A stretch of DNA of 64,000 nucleotides from Sinomonas terrae. Its GTDB lineage: Bacteria > Actinomycetota > Actinomycetes > Actinomycetales > Micrococcaceae. Made by a program: the position numbers and the translations under genes. Each line of letters starts with the position of its first letter. Position 1 is the first letter of the stretch. The notes under the pieces are model-generated. The model saw nothing but the letters and a program-made list of their open reading frames with translations, was not told the origin of the DNA and did no database searches. Where the stretch lies: assembly GCF_022539255.1 (NCBI RefSeq), contig NZ_JAKZBV010000001.1:3534001-3598000 (forward strand). Reading direction: 5' to 3'. Positions 1 to 8,509 of the stretch are shown piece after piece.

Positions 1-446
1 ATGAATGGCCGGCAGGGCGCGACCTGCGGATCGTGGCCGTGGATGCAAGCACGGGCAAGCGCATGGTCTTCACCACTGGCTCAGGGGTTGGCCTCGTGGA
101 GGCCGTCGAGGCTTCCTGCGCCGCCCCGGGCGTGTGGCCGCTGGCCCGCGTCGGCGGGCACAGCTACATGGACGGAGGGACGTGGTCTCTTGCAAACGTC
201 GACGTCGCCGTCGGGGCTGACCGGGTCCTGGTCTTCGCGCCGATCACCCAAGGGTCCCATCCAGGCCACTCCCCGGCAGAAGATCTGGCCGCCCTCGGCG
301 TGCAGGGGCTCGTGGTCGAGCCCTCGCCGCAATCCCTGGCGGCCTTCGGCACCGATAGCCTTGACCCTCAGGCACGGCCCGGGGCAGCAGAGTCCGGACT
401 GGCTCAGGCAGCATACGAGGCGGGCCGTATCGCCAGCCTCATGTAG
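1..446 (+). CDS. Patatin-like phospholipase family protein, C-terminal part (5' end outside window)
   Basis: The gene enters from the left edge in the frame beginning at base 3 and stops at TAG 444-446. The visible part carries a buried strand ending VAVDASTG, then YMDGGTWS, which matches the conserved D-G-G/A motif holding the catalytic aspartate of patatin-type lipid acyl hydrolases. The Gly-x-Ser-x-Gly nucleophile elbow would lie upstream and is not seen. The tail is Ala-rich and ends in an alpha-helical stretch. Family assignment rests on the DGG context and the preceding strand; substrate is unknown. No downstream partner is obvious, since the next gene starts 117 bases later with its own context. 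Confidence 0.75.
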   Translation, partial: EWPAGRDLRIVAVDASTGKRMVFTTGSGVGLVEAVEASCAAPGVWPLARVGGHSYMDGGTWSLANVDVAVGADRVLVFAPITQGSHPGHSPAEDLAALGVQGLVVEPSPQSLAAFGTDSLDPQARPGAAESGLAQAAYEAGRIASLM

Positions 447-562
447 GCCGTCCACCGGGAGGGCTTGTGCCTCTCCGCGCTGACGGTACGGCAGGTGGAT
501 GAAGCGCGAACTCGAAGGCGCGCCGTATTGTCAGAGCCCGCACTTGCTCCGATCATGCCGTC

Positions 563-1942
563 ATGAACCATGACGTGCCCGGTTTCCGGGGCGAACTGCT
601 GGGACCCAAGGATGAAGGGTATTCCGCAGCCCGGCGGATCTGGAACGGGGCGATCGATCGGCACCCGGAACTCATCGCGCGCTGCCTCGACCAGGAGGAT
701 GCGTCCGCCGTGCTGAAATATGCGGCGAGCCGAGAGCTTCCGCTCTCGGTGCGCGGGGGCGGCCACAACGTCTCCGGCTCGGCGCTGGCCGAGGGCGGGG
801 TCGTCGTCGACCTCTCGGCTCTGAGGGGCGTGATCGTCGACCCGGACGGCATGAGCGTCCGGGTCCAGCCCGGCGCCCTCTGGGGCGACGTCGACGCCGC
901 GACCCAGAGGCACGGGCTGGCGGTCCCCGGAGGAATCGTCACCCACACGGGTGTGGCCGGCCTCACCCTCGGCGGCGGGTTCGGCTGGCTGAGCCGACGG
1001 TGGGGGCTGACCTCGGACAACATGCTCTCCGTCAGGATGCTCCTTGCCGACGGCAGCCGAGTCCAGGCGTCAGAGCACGAGAACCCCGATCTGTTCTGGG
1101 CGGTCCAGGGCGGGGGCGGGAACTTCGGCATCGTGACCGAATTCCGGTTCCGGCTCCACCGCCTGGGCACCCACGTCCTGGCGGGCCCCATCCTGTTCCG
1201 TACCGACCAGGCGCGGGAGGCCATCGCCCTCTACCGCGAATTCATCGCCGAGGCGCCGGATGAGCTCTCCGTCTACCTGAACCTCCGCACCGCCCCGCCC
1301 TTCGACTGGATCCCGGAGCATCTGCGGGGCACCGATGTGCTGCTGGTGATCCCGTTCTTCATCGGAGACCCCCGCGAGGGCGAGGATCTTCTGCGGCCGC
1401 TGCGCGCATTCGGTCCGCCCGCCGTCGACCTCGTCCGCTACAAGCCGTATGTCGAGCACCAGGCAATGTTCGACGCCGGAGTCCCCCATCACTGGGGCTA
1501 CTACTGGAAATCGCATTACCTGCCACCCCTCACTAACACCGCCGTCGAAGTCCTGCTCGAGCATTCGTGGGCCAAGAGCTCCCCGGCCTCCTACACCCTG
1601 CTCTTCCATATGGGCGGCGCCATCGCCTCACGGCCGCAGGACAGCTCTGCGGCCAGCGGACGCGACGCCGCGCACGCGATGAACATCAACGCCGCTTGGC
1701 CGGCCGGAGGCCCGTCGCATCCGGACATCGCATGGTGCAGGGAGTACTTCACCGCGATGGAGCCCCACGCCACGGGCGGGGTCTACGTGAACTTCCTCCA
1801 CAACGACGAAGGCGAAGCCAGGATCCGCGCTGCCTACGGCAGCCGCTACGACCGCCTGACCCGCATCAAGGCAAAGTACGACCCCGACAACATCTTCCAA
1901 TCGAACCAGAACATCAAACCCTCCCAAGCCGAGCAGGGCTGA
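563..1942 (+). CDS. FAD-binding oxidoreductase, berberine-bridge-enzyme (BBE) type
   Basis: A 459-residue flavoenzyme with an N-terminal PCMH-type FAD domain (about 35-215), a substrate domain, and the C-terminal BBE signature with Asp-Pro-Asp-Asn-x-Phe and NQNI near 440-455. RGGGHNVSG places His68 where the family attaches the 8-alpha position of FAD. The second attachment site, normally Cys in a G-x-C-x-x-V-G context, reads THTGVAGL, so a mono-covalent (His only) flavin is expected. Such enzymes oxidise alcohols, sugars or alkaloids with oxygen. Length is typical. No Sec or Tat signal is visible, so it is probably cytosolic. Substrate cannot be deduced; it stands alone between unrelated genes. 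Confidence 0.85.
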   Translation: MNHDVPGFRGELLGPKDEGYSAARRIWNGAIDRHPELIARCLDQEDASAVLKYAASRELPLSVRGGGHNVSGSALAEGGVVVDLSALRGVIVDPDGMSVRVQPGALWGDVDAATQRHGLAVPGGIVTHTGVAGLTLGGGFGWLSRRWGLTSDNMLSVRMLLADGSRVQASEHENPDLFWAVQGGGGNFGIVTEFRFRLHRLGTHVLAGPILFRTDQAREAIALYREFIAEAPDELSVYLNLRTAPPFDWIPEHLRGTDVLLVIPFFIGDPREGEDLLRPLRAFGPPAVDLVRYKPYVEHQAMFDAGVPHHWGYYWKSHYLPPLTNTAVEVLLEHSWAKSSPASYTLLFHMGGAIASRPQDSSAASGRDAAHAMNINAAWPAGGPSHPDIAWCREYFTAMEPHATGGVYVNFLHNDEGEARIRAAYGSRYDRLTRIKAKYDPDNIFQSNQNIKPSQAEQG

Positions 1943-2027
1943 TCCTGCACCGGGGGTCCTGGCAGACCAGAACGCGCAGCCTTCCTACCCTTCTGGTCTA
2001 ATGAGGCGGCTCCGCGACCTACCGGGG

Positions 2028-3110
2028 TCAGCCCTCGAAACGGACGGTGATCACGATGCCGATCAGCGCGACCAAACCGACCAGGAGCATCGCTGCCGTG
2101 GGATTGCCGAAGTTGAACGTCCATCCCAGACCGAACCGGCGCGGAACCAGCAGCGCGCGGTCTTCGCGGTTGAAGTAGAACAGCCCGCCTCGCCAGTACC
2201 TGTCGTCGTCCCGATGGGACAGGCCGGTGTCCTCCTCGCCCTGATCCGGTTCGCGGTTGTTCCTGGCCAGGACCACTGCTGCCACTACGACGGCGGCCAG
2301 GATCGGGAGCGCGACTACCAGATGCGCCCACGAGGTGGCCGTCCCGGTCCACATCAGCAGCGATGATCCCAGCATTGCGAGGTCGATCATCGCGGCCAGC
2401 CCGAGCAGGGCCTTGGCGGCCAGTGCCATGTAGTGGCGGTGCCAGCGCGCGGAGCCGGCCGGGTGTGCCGGGTCGACGTCCGGACGGCTGCGGAAGATGA
2501 CGGCTGCCGCCATCCCGGCGAGCAGCGCGGTCACCCCGATCTGCACGAACACCAGTGAGAACGCCGTGCCCACCGACTTGGCCGCCAACCGGTTGGGCAC
2601 GCCGTTCGCGTAGTGCACGGCGAGCACCTCGGGCATCGACGGGTAGCTGAGCACGCCGATTACCGCTGTGGCGACCGTGACGATCAGCGCCGGTGCCAAC
2701 CAAAGCCAGGGAAACCGCGGCGGGTCGGTCCGCAGCCCGGTGTCCACCGCGATGCCCTGGTGGAGGCCCTCGTACCAGCCTCCGGCGGCCTTGGCCGCAC
2801 GGATCTCGCGGTTGGCCAGGAAGAAGCAGCCGTACCAGAGGCCGACGAGAACCAGCACCGACAGTGGCAGCGGGAGCGTTTCGCCGGTCAGGCCGTAGAT
2901 GACAACGGCGACAACGGCGGCGGCGATCCAGCTGGCTACTACCCGCCATCGATAGATGCGGGTCTGCCTCAGCACGGTCGGGTCGTCGGCATGCTGCTCA
3001 GGCACCCGAACTCCGAAGGGCGCAGTCGGACTGTTGATCGAGGGAAGGACCAGGGCGACTGCAAGCACCAGCGCCGACAGCACCGAGCTCAGGACGATCG
3101 CAATGGTCAT
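2028..3110 (-). CDS. DUF1648/DUF5808-domain multipass membrane protein
   Basis: A 360-residue integral membrane protein with about seven hydrophobic segments. A DUF1648-like stretch (YPSMPEVLAVHYANG-type, about 175-195) sits in the middle. The C-terminal motif with DRYWRGG, FYFNREDRAL and GWTFNFGNP, followed by a last helix, is the hallmark of DUF5808. Its start codon lies inside the end of the upstream GntR gene (4-nt ATGA overlap), so the two are translationally coupled. In Firmicutes and Actinobacteria, GntR regulators of the YtrA type sit with membrane proteins of cell-envelope stress or immunity operons. That is the best guess for a role, but no activity is established. Confidence 0.8.
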   Translation of the reverse strand: MTIAIVLSSVLSALVLAVALVLPSINSPTAPFGVRVPEQHADDPTVLRQTRIYRWRVVASWIAAAVVAVVIYGLTGETLPLPLSVLVLVGLWYGCFFLANREIRAAKAAGGWYEGLHQGIAVDTGLRTDPPRFPWLWLAPALIVTVATAVIGVLSYPSMPEVLAVHYANGVPNRLAAKSVGTAFSLVFVQIGVTALLAGMAAAVIFRSRPDVDPAHPAGSARWHRHYMALAAKALLGLAAMIDLAMLGSSLLMWTGTATSWAHLVVALPILAAVVVAAVVLARNNREPDQGEEDTGLSHRDDDRYWRGGLFYFNREDRALLVPRRFGLGWTFNFGNPTAAMLLVGLVALIGIVITVRFEG

Positions 3111-3499
3111 GGCATCTCCTCCGGCTGGGCGGAACCGAACGAATCGAGCACGGATCGGCAGGCCTCGAGAATTTCCTCGGCTGGCAATCCTCTGGCGACG
3201 GCCTCAGCGAGCAGGGTCCGTGCCCTAGCGGTCCACTCTGCGAGGAACGGCGGAGTCGCGACCGTAGGGGTCACCACCGCACCGGTCTTGCGGTTGAGCC
3301 GAATCAGGCCCTGCTGGCGCAGGAGGTCGTAGGCCTTGTTCACGGTGTGGAAGTTGATCCCGAAGTCCGCAGCAAGCGCCCTGGTGGCCGGCAGCGAGCT
3401 GCCCTCAATCAGCACGCCCTCGGCGATCGCCTCCACGATCTGGTCGCGAAGCTGCTGATAGATCGGCAACTCGCTGTCAAGGTCTACTGTGAGGATCAT
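3107..3499 (-). CDS. GntR-family transcriptional regulator (YtrA-like)
   Basis: A short, 130-residue GntR protein: winged helix-turn-helix at about 10-75 (PIYQQLRDQIVEAIAEG, then PATRALAADFGINFHTV, then a wing with GLIRLNRKTGAVV), followed by only about 50 residues. This is the small effector-domain layout of the YtrA subfamily rather than FadR/HutC. A ribosome site GGAGG precedes the ATG. A 17-bp perfect palindrome sits 23 bases upstream and overlaps a TAGAAT-like -10 on this strand, so it very likely represses itself and the coupled membrane gene downstream. Confidence 0.9.
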   Translation of the reverse strand: MILTVDLDSELPIYQQLRDQIVEAIAEGVLIEGSSLPATRALAADFGINFHTVNKAYDLLRQQGLIRLNRKTGAVVTPTVATPPFLAEWTARARTLLAEAVARGLPAEEILEACRSVLDSFGSAQPEEMP

Positions 3500-3521
3500 C
3501 GCTCCAGGCCTCCGGCCTTTA

Positions 3522-3538
3522 TTCTATAAGTTATAGAA
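3522..3538. promoter_or_regulatory. Palindromic operator for the GntR regulator
   Basis: TTCTATAA-G-TTATAGAA: two perfect 8-bp arms around a single G. It lies 23 bp upstream of the GntR start codon and contains TATAGAAT on the minus strand, a plausible -10. The AT-rich block stands out in GC-rich DNA. Position and symmetry fit autorepression by the GntR dimer. Confidence 0.7.
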
Positions 3539-3664
3539 CAAATAGGGGCTGGAGGCAAGGTTGAGGCGGCTGCCCGACTGAGAGTGGGGCTGCAAGTCTG
3601 ACCAGGCATGCAGGTTATTCCGACTTAGGAGCTCAGAATTAGGAGCTCAGAACCCTCATCTCGC

Positions 3665-4282
3665 TCAGGCGTACTGGGGGCGACCCCCCACGCGGTACGT
3701 GAGGGCCACGATGCCCGTACCGAACACGCGGGAGTCGATCAGGCCGAGTGCGAAGTCGAGGCCCTTCTCGGGGAACAGGCGTTCGCCCTCGCCGACAATC
3801 ACCGGGAACTGGACCAGATTCAGCTCGTCCACCAGCTCGTTCTCGAGCAGCCAGCGCGCGAGCGCCGTACTGCCCACCACGAGCAGCTCTCCGCCGGGCT
3901 GTGCCTTGAGCTCGCGCACGCGGGCTGCGACATCGCCGGAGATGATCGTGGTCCCCTCCCAGGTCGGGTCGGCCACGGTGGTGGAGACCAGGTACTTCGG
4001 CTTGGAGCTGATCGCCTCGCCGAAGCTTCCGTCGTCGCTGCGTGCACCCCAGTATGTCTCGAACAGGCCGTACGTCCTCCGACCGAGCAGGAACGCGTCG
4101 GGTCGCCGCCACGTGTCGAGGATGTACTGCACGGCCTCGCCGTCGTTGAGCGGGAGGGCCCAGCCGCCCCGGGTGAATCCGGGGTCCATCTCCTCGTTGT
4201 TGCCGCCGTTCGCCTGGGCAACGCCATCGAGAGTGACTTGAAGGCTGATAGTGAGTTTCACGAACTTGTTCCCCTCTCCCAT
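3665..4282 (-). CDS. Dihydrofolate reductase family protein (RibD C-terminal-like)
   Basis: From the chosen ATG at 4282 the protein has 205 residues. It begins with KLTISLQVTLDGVAQ, the first beta strand of the RibD_C/DHFR fold, followed by FLLGRRTYGLFETYW, a TTVADPTW strand, and GGELLVVGSTALARWLLENELVDEL, the conserved nucleotide-binding G-S region. The family uses NADPH to reduce pterin- or pyrimidine-like compounds, but most actinobacterial copies have no known substrate. The reading frame is open further upstream (to 4453) but would then overlap the divergent gene. ATG 4333 is an alternative start; no strong ribosome site decides. Confidence 0.82.
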   Translation of the reverse strand: MGEGNKFVKLTISLQVTLDGVAQANGGNNEEMDPGFTRGGWALPLNDGEAVQYILDTWRRPDAFLLGRRTYGLFETYWGARSDDGSFGEAISSKPKYLVSTTVADPTWEGTTIISGDVAARVRELKAQPGGELLVVGSTALARWLLENELVDELNLVQFPVIVGEGERLFPEKGLDFALGLIDSRVFGTGIVALTYRVGGRPQYA

Positions 4283-4397
4283 CAATGGGACGAACGGCTC
4301 CGCCGATGACGACGCCGCCTCAAGGTAGTGCATCCTGACCAGTGTCCCGCAGACACTCTCCCACGCCCGCAAACGGAATAACGTCCCCGCCGGAGGC

Positions 4398-4403
4398 GAT
4401 AAT
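4398..4403 (+). promoter_or_regulatory. -10 element (GATAAT) for a leaderless start
   Basis: GATAAT is followed by six bases and then GTG at 4410. In actinobacteria this spacing puts the first transcribed base on the start codon, so the mRNA would be leaderless. A GGAGG lies too far upstream (4392-4396) to act as a ribosome site in that case. Confidence 0.5.
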
Positions 4404-4409
4404 CGACAG

Positions 4410-5030
4410 GTGCCCTCATACGCCCCGCTGACACCCGACGCACTGGTGTCCATGGTTGCCGACCGCTGCCTGGCGCGCGCGGGCCGGACCCGGGTCGCCG
4501 TCGACGGCGCTGAAGCGGCGGCCCCAGCCGATCTCGCAGGGAGAATCGCCGCGAGACTGCGCTCAACCGGCCGACCCGCAGAGGTGGTGGAACTGAAGGA
4601 TTTCCTGCTGCCGGCCTCCCAACGGCTGGAGTTCGGCCGCGAGGACCCCGACAGCTACCGGGAACGCTGGTTCGACTTCGCCGCGCTGGCCCGCGAGGTG
4701 CTGGACCCACTCGCCGCACCTGGAGCAGCGCAGTGGCTGCCCCGGCTGCGCGACCCGGAAACCGACCGCTCGGTCCGCGCCCAGCGACAGCCGGCGCCTG
4801 GCGGCCTGGTCCTGCTGGTGGCGGGGCCCATGCTGCTGGGCCGCTGGCTGGACTTCGACCTGTCCGTCGCTTTACGGGTCGATGAGCGCGTGCTCCGCGA
4901 ACGCACGCCAGCGGGCCTCGCTTTCACCGTGGACGGCGTCCTCGAGCACGATAGAGAAAACCGCGAGGAACCGGACATCCTGGTGCGGTACAACCATCCG
5001 GAACGGCCCGCCGTCGCGGTTACCGTTTGA
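4410..5030 (+). CDS. Uridine-kinase-like protein with a degenerate P-loop
   Basis: A 206-residue protein with the layout of uridine-kinase-like P-loop proteins: RTRVAVDG, where a Walker A G-x-x-G-x-G-K-S should follow, a middle FGREDPDSYRERWFDF segment that resembles the D-x-Y motif after the lid, and a C-terminal strand-helix with LSVALRVDERVLRERT, as in NMP-kinase-like members. However the loop reads GAEAAAPADLAG: it lacks the Lys-Ser/Thr needed to bind the phosphate of ATP. Either it binds without catalysis or function has changed. GTG start; probably leaderless. Confidence 0.6.
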   Translation: MPSYAPLTPDALVSMVADRCLARAGRTRVAVDGAEAAAPADLAGRIAARLRSTGRPAEVVELKDFLLPASQRLEFGREDPDSYRERWFDFAALAREVLDPLAAPGAAQWLPRLRDPETDRSVRAQRQPAPGGLVLLVAGPMLLGRWLDFDLSVALRVDERVLRERTPAGLAFTVDGVLEHDRENREEPDILVRYNHPERPAVAVTV

Positions 5031-5069
5031 CCACGCCGTCGGGTCAGCCGAAGCGCTCCCTCTTATCGG

Positions 5070-5273
5070 TCAGAGGGGGCGGATCTTCTGGGCCTGGGGC
5101 CCCTTCTGGCCCTGGCCGACCTCGTATTCGACCTTCTGGCCCTCCTCGAGCGAGCGGAAGCCGCGCGCATCGATCTCCGAGAAATGGGCGAAGAGGTCAT
5201 CCGAGCCGTCGTCGGGAGCGATGAAGCCGTAGCCCTTCTCGGAGTTGAACCACTTCACGGTGCCTGTAGCCAT
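5070..5273 (-). CDS. cspA: Cold shock protein CspA family (copy 1)
   Basis: A 67-residue single cold-shock domain: MATGTVKWFNSEKGYGFI at the start, RNP1 as KGYGFI (13-18) and RNP2 as LFAHF (27-31). The protein binds single-stranded nucleic acid and melts mRNA structure in the cytoplasm. It differs from the copy at 35625-35828 at only two positions (F/Y in the FAHF/FAHY loop, E/D in SLEEG/SLDEG). A TAGGAT -10 about 70 nt upstream gives a short 5' leader shared in part with the second copy. Confidence 0.97.
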   Translation of the reverse strand: MATGTVKWFNSEKGYGFIAPDDGSDDLFAHFSEIDARGFRSLEEGQKVEYEVGQGQKGPQAQKIRPL

Positions 5274-5707
5274 TGGTGCTGCCTTCCCCGCTGACGCCGC
5301 GGGCGCACGTTTGCGCCCAGCTCGAACGCCGTCCTTCAGGCCTCATCCTATGTGCGTCAGGTGGCAGGAGGGGAAGATGTGACCTGAGGCAGTTGGGACC
5401 GCATTCGCCAATGGCCTCCACAGCTTGAGCAACACGCGCGACACTTCCGTCATCCCGTCAATATCTGTGGACGTCTCGCATGCAGGCGCCTACTCTGGTG
5501 GCGGCGACGGAAGCAAGGATGAAGATGCTGTCGCAGGTCGCCGGTTTTCGTCGGCTGCGGGCTCACTCTGGGTGCCGCGGCTGGTGGCTCTGGGGGCGTG
5601 GTGGGAGTCCCAGATTCACACGGAGCGGCTAGAGCCGTCCGCGAATGCACTGCAATTGGCACCTTGGCGCCGGGGCCCCAGGGGCGCTTGAGAAAGTCAG
5701 CAAGAAA
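5274..5707. other. Intergenic: csp leader and promoter, no further gene
   Basis: The part next to the cold shock gene is its leader. TAGGAT (minus strand, 5345-5350) sits in a block, CTTCAGGCCTCATCCTATGTG on the plus strand, that recurs upstream of the second csp gene at 35895-35915. The rest (about 5360-5707) has short open frames on both strands without ribosome sites or recognisable domains; I call nothing there except the promoter region of the secreted protein that follows. Confidence 0.5.
5345..5350 (-). promoter_or_regulatory. -10 element (TAGGAT) of cold shock gene copy 1
   Basis: On the minus strand the sequence reads CACATAGGATGAGG, with TAGGAT as a good SigA-type -10. The identical block precedes the second csp gene, which supports it. 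The -35 is not clear here. Confidence 0.5.
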
Positions 5708-6238
5708 ATGAGGTCCTCACTCCGCCGCGTCCTGATCCTGCTCGCGGCAACCCTGTTCACCCTGTGGGGCGGCATGACGGCTGCGTCGGCAACGACCAAC
5801 TTCGCATACGCCCCGAGCGGGTCGCATTACGCCTCCGGCTACAGCGAGCCGGTGTGTTCGTTCAACAATGCGACCGCGACCGCGAGCTGTACGAACACAC
5901 AGATCCAGGGCGTTGGCCATACGAACGCCACGGTGACGCTCACCGTCTACTCGAGTTTCACGGGCGTCTGCCACAACCCGGGCAACCACAACGTTGTCAC
6001 CCCGTTCACGCGCACTGACACCACCAGCACACACAGCGATCTCGTCTCCAGCAGGAACGGCGGGCTCGTCGTCCCACCCCAGTCGACGACCGGTGAAAGC
6101 ACGTCAGATTTCCTGAAGAACTTCTCGTGCCCGAACCCGAACTGGACCCCTGAGGTTACTCAGGCCCAGTACAGCTACCGGTACACGCTGGTCTTCGACG
6201 GATTCACCCAGCCGGCGATCCTGATCACGGGCCCGTAA
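5708..6238 (+). CDS. Secreted protein of unknown function
   Basis: From ATG 5708 the protein has 176 residues. It opens with a Sec signal peptide: positively charged MRSSLRRV, hydrophobic LILLAATLFTLWGG, and a likely cleavage after AASA. The mature part is Thr/Asn/Ser-rich with a few cysteines (CSFNNATATASC, VCHNPG, FSCPN), suggesting one or two disulfides in a small extracytoplasmic beta-rich domain. I recognise no family. The frame is open upstream to 5645, but the signal peptide fixes the start. It stands alone. Confidence 0.75.
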   Translation: MRSSLRRVLILLAATLFTLWGGMTAASATTNFAYAPSGSHYASGYSEPVCSFNNATATASCTNTQIQGVGHTNATVTLTVYSSFTGVCHNPGNHNVVTPFTRTDTTSTHSDLVSSRNGGLVVPPQSTTGESTSDFLKNFSCPNPNWTPEVTQAQYSYRYTLVFDGFTQPAILITGP

Positions 6239-6501
6239 CCCGCAATATCGAGCTAGAAGGGAAATAAGGAGAAGCGGCCTCGGACGGCCTCCGGGACCGC
6301 CTCCTCCTCATGCACACCCTGGACCTGGGACCGGTATCGGCGTGCTGTCGTCCGGGTCCAGTTGCAGGGCAGACCGTCGCCCAGCCAGCTGCGATCGCCG
6401 CGACGGGGGGCCGGGCCGCTTCCCGTGCCGGTGCGCGCCTGACGAGTCAAGCCCGGGAGCGCTGGCGGACCATGTCAAGCGCGGCCATGTCAGGATGGAC
6501 T

Positions 6502-7440
6502 ATGACCGAGCGCCTCATGCTCCTCGACACCGCTTCCCTCTACTTCCGCGCCTTCCACGGCGTGCCCGAGACGATCCGGCGCGAGGACGGGACGCCGGTC
6601 AATGCCATCCGCGGCCTGCTGGACATGATTGCCCGGCTCACCGTGGACTTCGGCGCCACCCACCTCGTCGCATGCTGGGACGACGACTGGCGCCCGCGCT
6701 GGCGCGTCGACCTCATCCCCTCGTACAAGGCCCACCGCGTCGAGCGGCACGTCCCGGACGGCCCCGACGTCGAGACCGTCCCTGCCGGCCTTGTCGCGCA
6801 GATCCCCCTGATCCGCCACGTGCTGGGCCTCGCCGGGATCGCCGTCGTCGGCGCCCCTGAGCACGAGGCGGACGACGTCATCGGCACCTACGCCGCCCGC
6901 GCCGAGCTGCCCGCAGATGTCGTGACCGGCGACCGCGACCTCTTCCAGGTCGTCGACGACGCCCGCGGGGTCCGCGTCGTCTATACCGCCCGGGGCATGA
7001 AGAACCTCGAGACCGTGACCGACGCCGTGGTGGTGGGCAAGTACCGCGTGCTGCCCGAGCAGTACGCGGACTACGCCGTCCTCCGCGGCGATGCCTCGGA
7101 CGGGCTGCCCGGCGTGGCGGGCATCGGCGAGAAGTCCGCCGCGGCCCTGCTCGGGCGGTTCGGCACGCTCGAGGGGCTCCTAGCGGCGGCCGAGGACTCC
7201 GACAGTGGGCTGTCGGCCCCGATGCGCGCCAAGCTCGCCGCAGCCGCCGTCTACCTTAAGGTGGCACCCACGGTGGTGAAAGTCGCCCGCGACCTCGACC
7301 TCCCCACCCTCGACGCCGCCGGGGCACGCCTCCGCGCGGTCGACGCCGGCCCCCGCCTAGAGCTCGAACGGCTCGTCTCGGCGTGGAACCTCGGCGGATC
7401 GGTCAAGCGCCTGCTCGCAGCGCTCGACCGGCACGGGTAA
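6502..7440 (+). CDS. 5'-3' exonuclease (stand-alone, Pol I N-domain type)
   Basis: A 312-residue FEN-type nuclease. LMLLDTASLYFRAFHGVP begins the metal-binding fold, ACWDDDWRPRWR gives the first acidic cluster, EHEADDVIG and TGDRDLFQVV the second and third, and GDASDGLPGVAGIGEKSAAALL is the helix-3-turn-helix DNA-binding loop. It matches the N-terminal domain of DNA polymerase I but is not fused to a polymerase, a common actinobacterial arrangement. Expected role: removal of 5' flaps or RNA primers. AGGA six bases upstream supports ATG 6502 over the longer frame starting at 6310. Confidence 0.92.
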   Translation: MTERLMLLDTASLYFRAFHGVPETIRREDGTPVNAIRGLLDMIARLTVDFGATHLVACWDDDWRPRWRVDLIPSYKAHRVERHVPDGPDVETVPAGLVAQIPLIRHVLGLAGIAVVGAPEHEADDVIGTYAARAELPADVVTGDRDLFQVVDDARGVRVVYTARGMKNLETVTDAVVVGKYRVLPEQYADYAVLRGDASDGLPGVAGIGEKSAAALLGRFGTLEGLLAAAEDSDSGLSAPMRAKLAAAAVYLKVAPTVVKVARDLDLPTLDAAGARLRAVDAGPRLELERLVSAWNLGGSVKRLLAALDRHG

Positions 7441-7537
7441 CCATCCGTGCCAGCAGGAAATTCGACCTTCACGGGTTCAGGCGAAATCGCGTGATCGCGC
7501 GATGCGCCGGATAATGTCGGAGGAGCAAGCTGTTCCC

Positions 7538-7996
7538 ATGAATGCCAACGAGCGCACAGTCGAGTTCGACCTGGAGGCGACCGCCGAACCGGAAAGGGTC
7601 CGCGACGCCCTGCTCGACTTCTCCGAACAGCGGCCCCGGCTCTGGCCCGGCATCGACCCCTCCTTGTACGAGGTCTACTCCGTCGGCGACACCACGGCCG
7701 AGGTCCGCGAGGGCAGCAGGGGCCCCGGAGACCGGGCGATCTGGGCCGGGGAGCACTATGACTGGTCGGACCCGGAGACCGTGCGCTGGACGGTGCAGGA
7801 GAGCAACTTCTCCGCCCCGGGGAGCTACGTCTCCGCCACCATCGGACCCCGGGCGGGCGGCGGCAGCATCGTCCACATCACCTGGAATCGGACCGGCAGC
7901 ACGATGGCTGGGCGGCTGATCTGCAGGATCATCCGCATCACCCGGGGCAGGCCGGTGGCCGCCTCGTTCAAACGCGGCCTGGACCGCCTCCGCTAA
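7538..7996 (+). CDS. SRPBCC-fold (START-like) protein
   Basis: From ATG 7538 a 152-residue protein with the START/SRPBCC pattern: an N-terminal strand-helix (VEFDLEATAEPERVRDALLDF), a central antiparallel sheet (VYSVGDTTAEVREGSRG, AGEHYDWSDPETVRW) and a long C-terminal helix (VAASFKRGLDRLR). Such proteins bind hydrophobic ligands or act as cyclases and chaperones. ATGs at 7502 and 7514 are alternatives; GGAGGA at 7519-7524 favours 7538. The next gene is another SRPBCC protein, so the pair may act together, but they have separate leaders. Confidence 0.65.
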   Translation: MNANERTVEFDLEATAEPERVRDALLDFSEQRPRLWPGIDPSLYEVYSVGDTTAEVREGSRGPGDRAIWAGEHYDWSDPETVRWTVQESNFSAPGSYVSATIGPRAGGGSIVHITWNRTGSTMAGRLICRIIRITRGRPVAASFKRGLDRLR

Positions 7997-8065
7997 GGCG
8001 CGCTGGGCACGCCCCGGGGAACCTAAGGCGCGCTGGCCCATTCTTGCAGGCGAATCGAGGCAGCC

Positions 8066-8509
8066 ATGCCCACCATCGAAGAGTCCGTCGTCATCGCCGC
8101 GCCACCGGAGCGCGTGTATGACTACCTGCTCGACCCGGCCAGCTTCGCGCAGTTCAGCGGAAGCATCATCTACGCCGAGCTCGAAGGCGAGGGGCCCGTC
8201 CGGACCGGATCCCGTATCAGGGGAGCGACCAAGGTGCTCGGGCGCACCGTCGAATGGGTGGTCGAGTACACCGACCTCGACCGGCCCAACAAGCTGGCGA
8301 CCCGCTCCGTGGAGGGCCGGATCGAGCTGTCCACCGCGTACATGATGGCGCCCCAGGGCGAGGGGACCCACCTGACCTACCGCCTCGAGACAGCGGCCGG
8401 GCTCGGCGGCATGTTCGGCAAGCTCGCCGACGCCCTCGTGAACAAGGTCTACGAGCGCCAGGTCCGCGCTGATCTCGCCACCCTCGCCGAGATCCTCACG
8501 GAGCACTGA
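8066..8509 (+). CDS. SRPBCC family protein (polyketide cyclase/CoxG-like)
   Basis: 147 residues opening with TIEESVVIAAPPERVYDYLLDPASFAQF, the classic START-domain beginning, then alternating strands (SRIRGATKVLGRTVEWVVEYTDLDRP) and the C-terminal helix FGKLADALVNKVYERQVRADLATL. This is the polyketide cyclase/dehydrase and CoxG-type group: a hydrophobic ligand-binding pocket without assigned catalysis. GAGG just upstream of ATG acts as ribosome site. It follows another SRPBCC gene by 69 bases, on the same strand. Confidence 0.8.
   Translation: MPTIEESVVIAAPPERVYDYLLDPASFAQFSGSIIYAELEGEGPVRTGSRIRGATKVLGRTVEWVVEYTDLDRPNKLATRSVEGRIELSTAYMMAPQGEGTHLTYRLETAAGLGGMFGKLADALVNKVYERQVRADLATLAEILTEH

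Noticed and set aside
5425..5691. 88-codon plus-strand frame between csp and the secreted protein
   Set aside because: No ribosome site, no domain, composition like random GC-rich sequence.
7993..8036. 14-bp direct repeat CTAAGGCGCGCTGG at 7993 and 8023
   Set aside because: Two copies 30 bp apart just after a stop codon with no associated gene or palindrome; probably a small slippage duplication.
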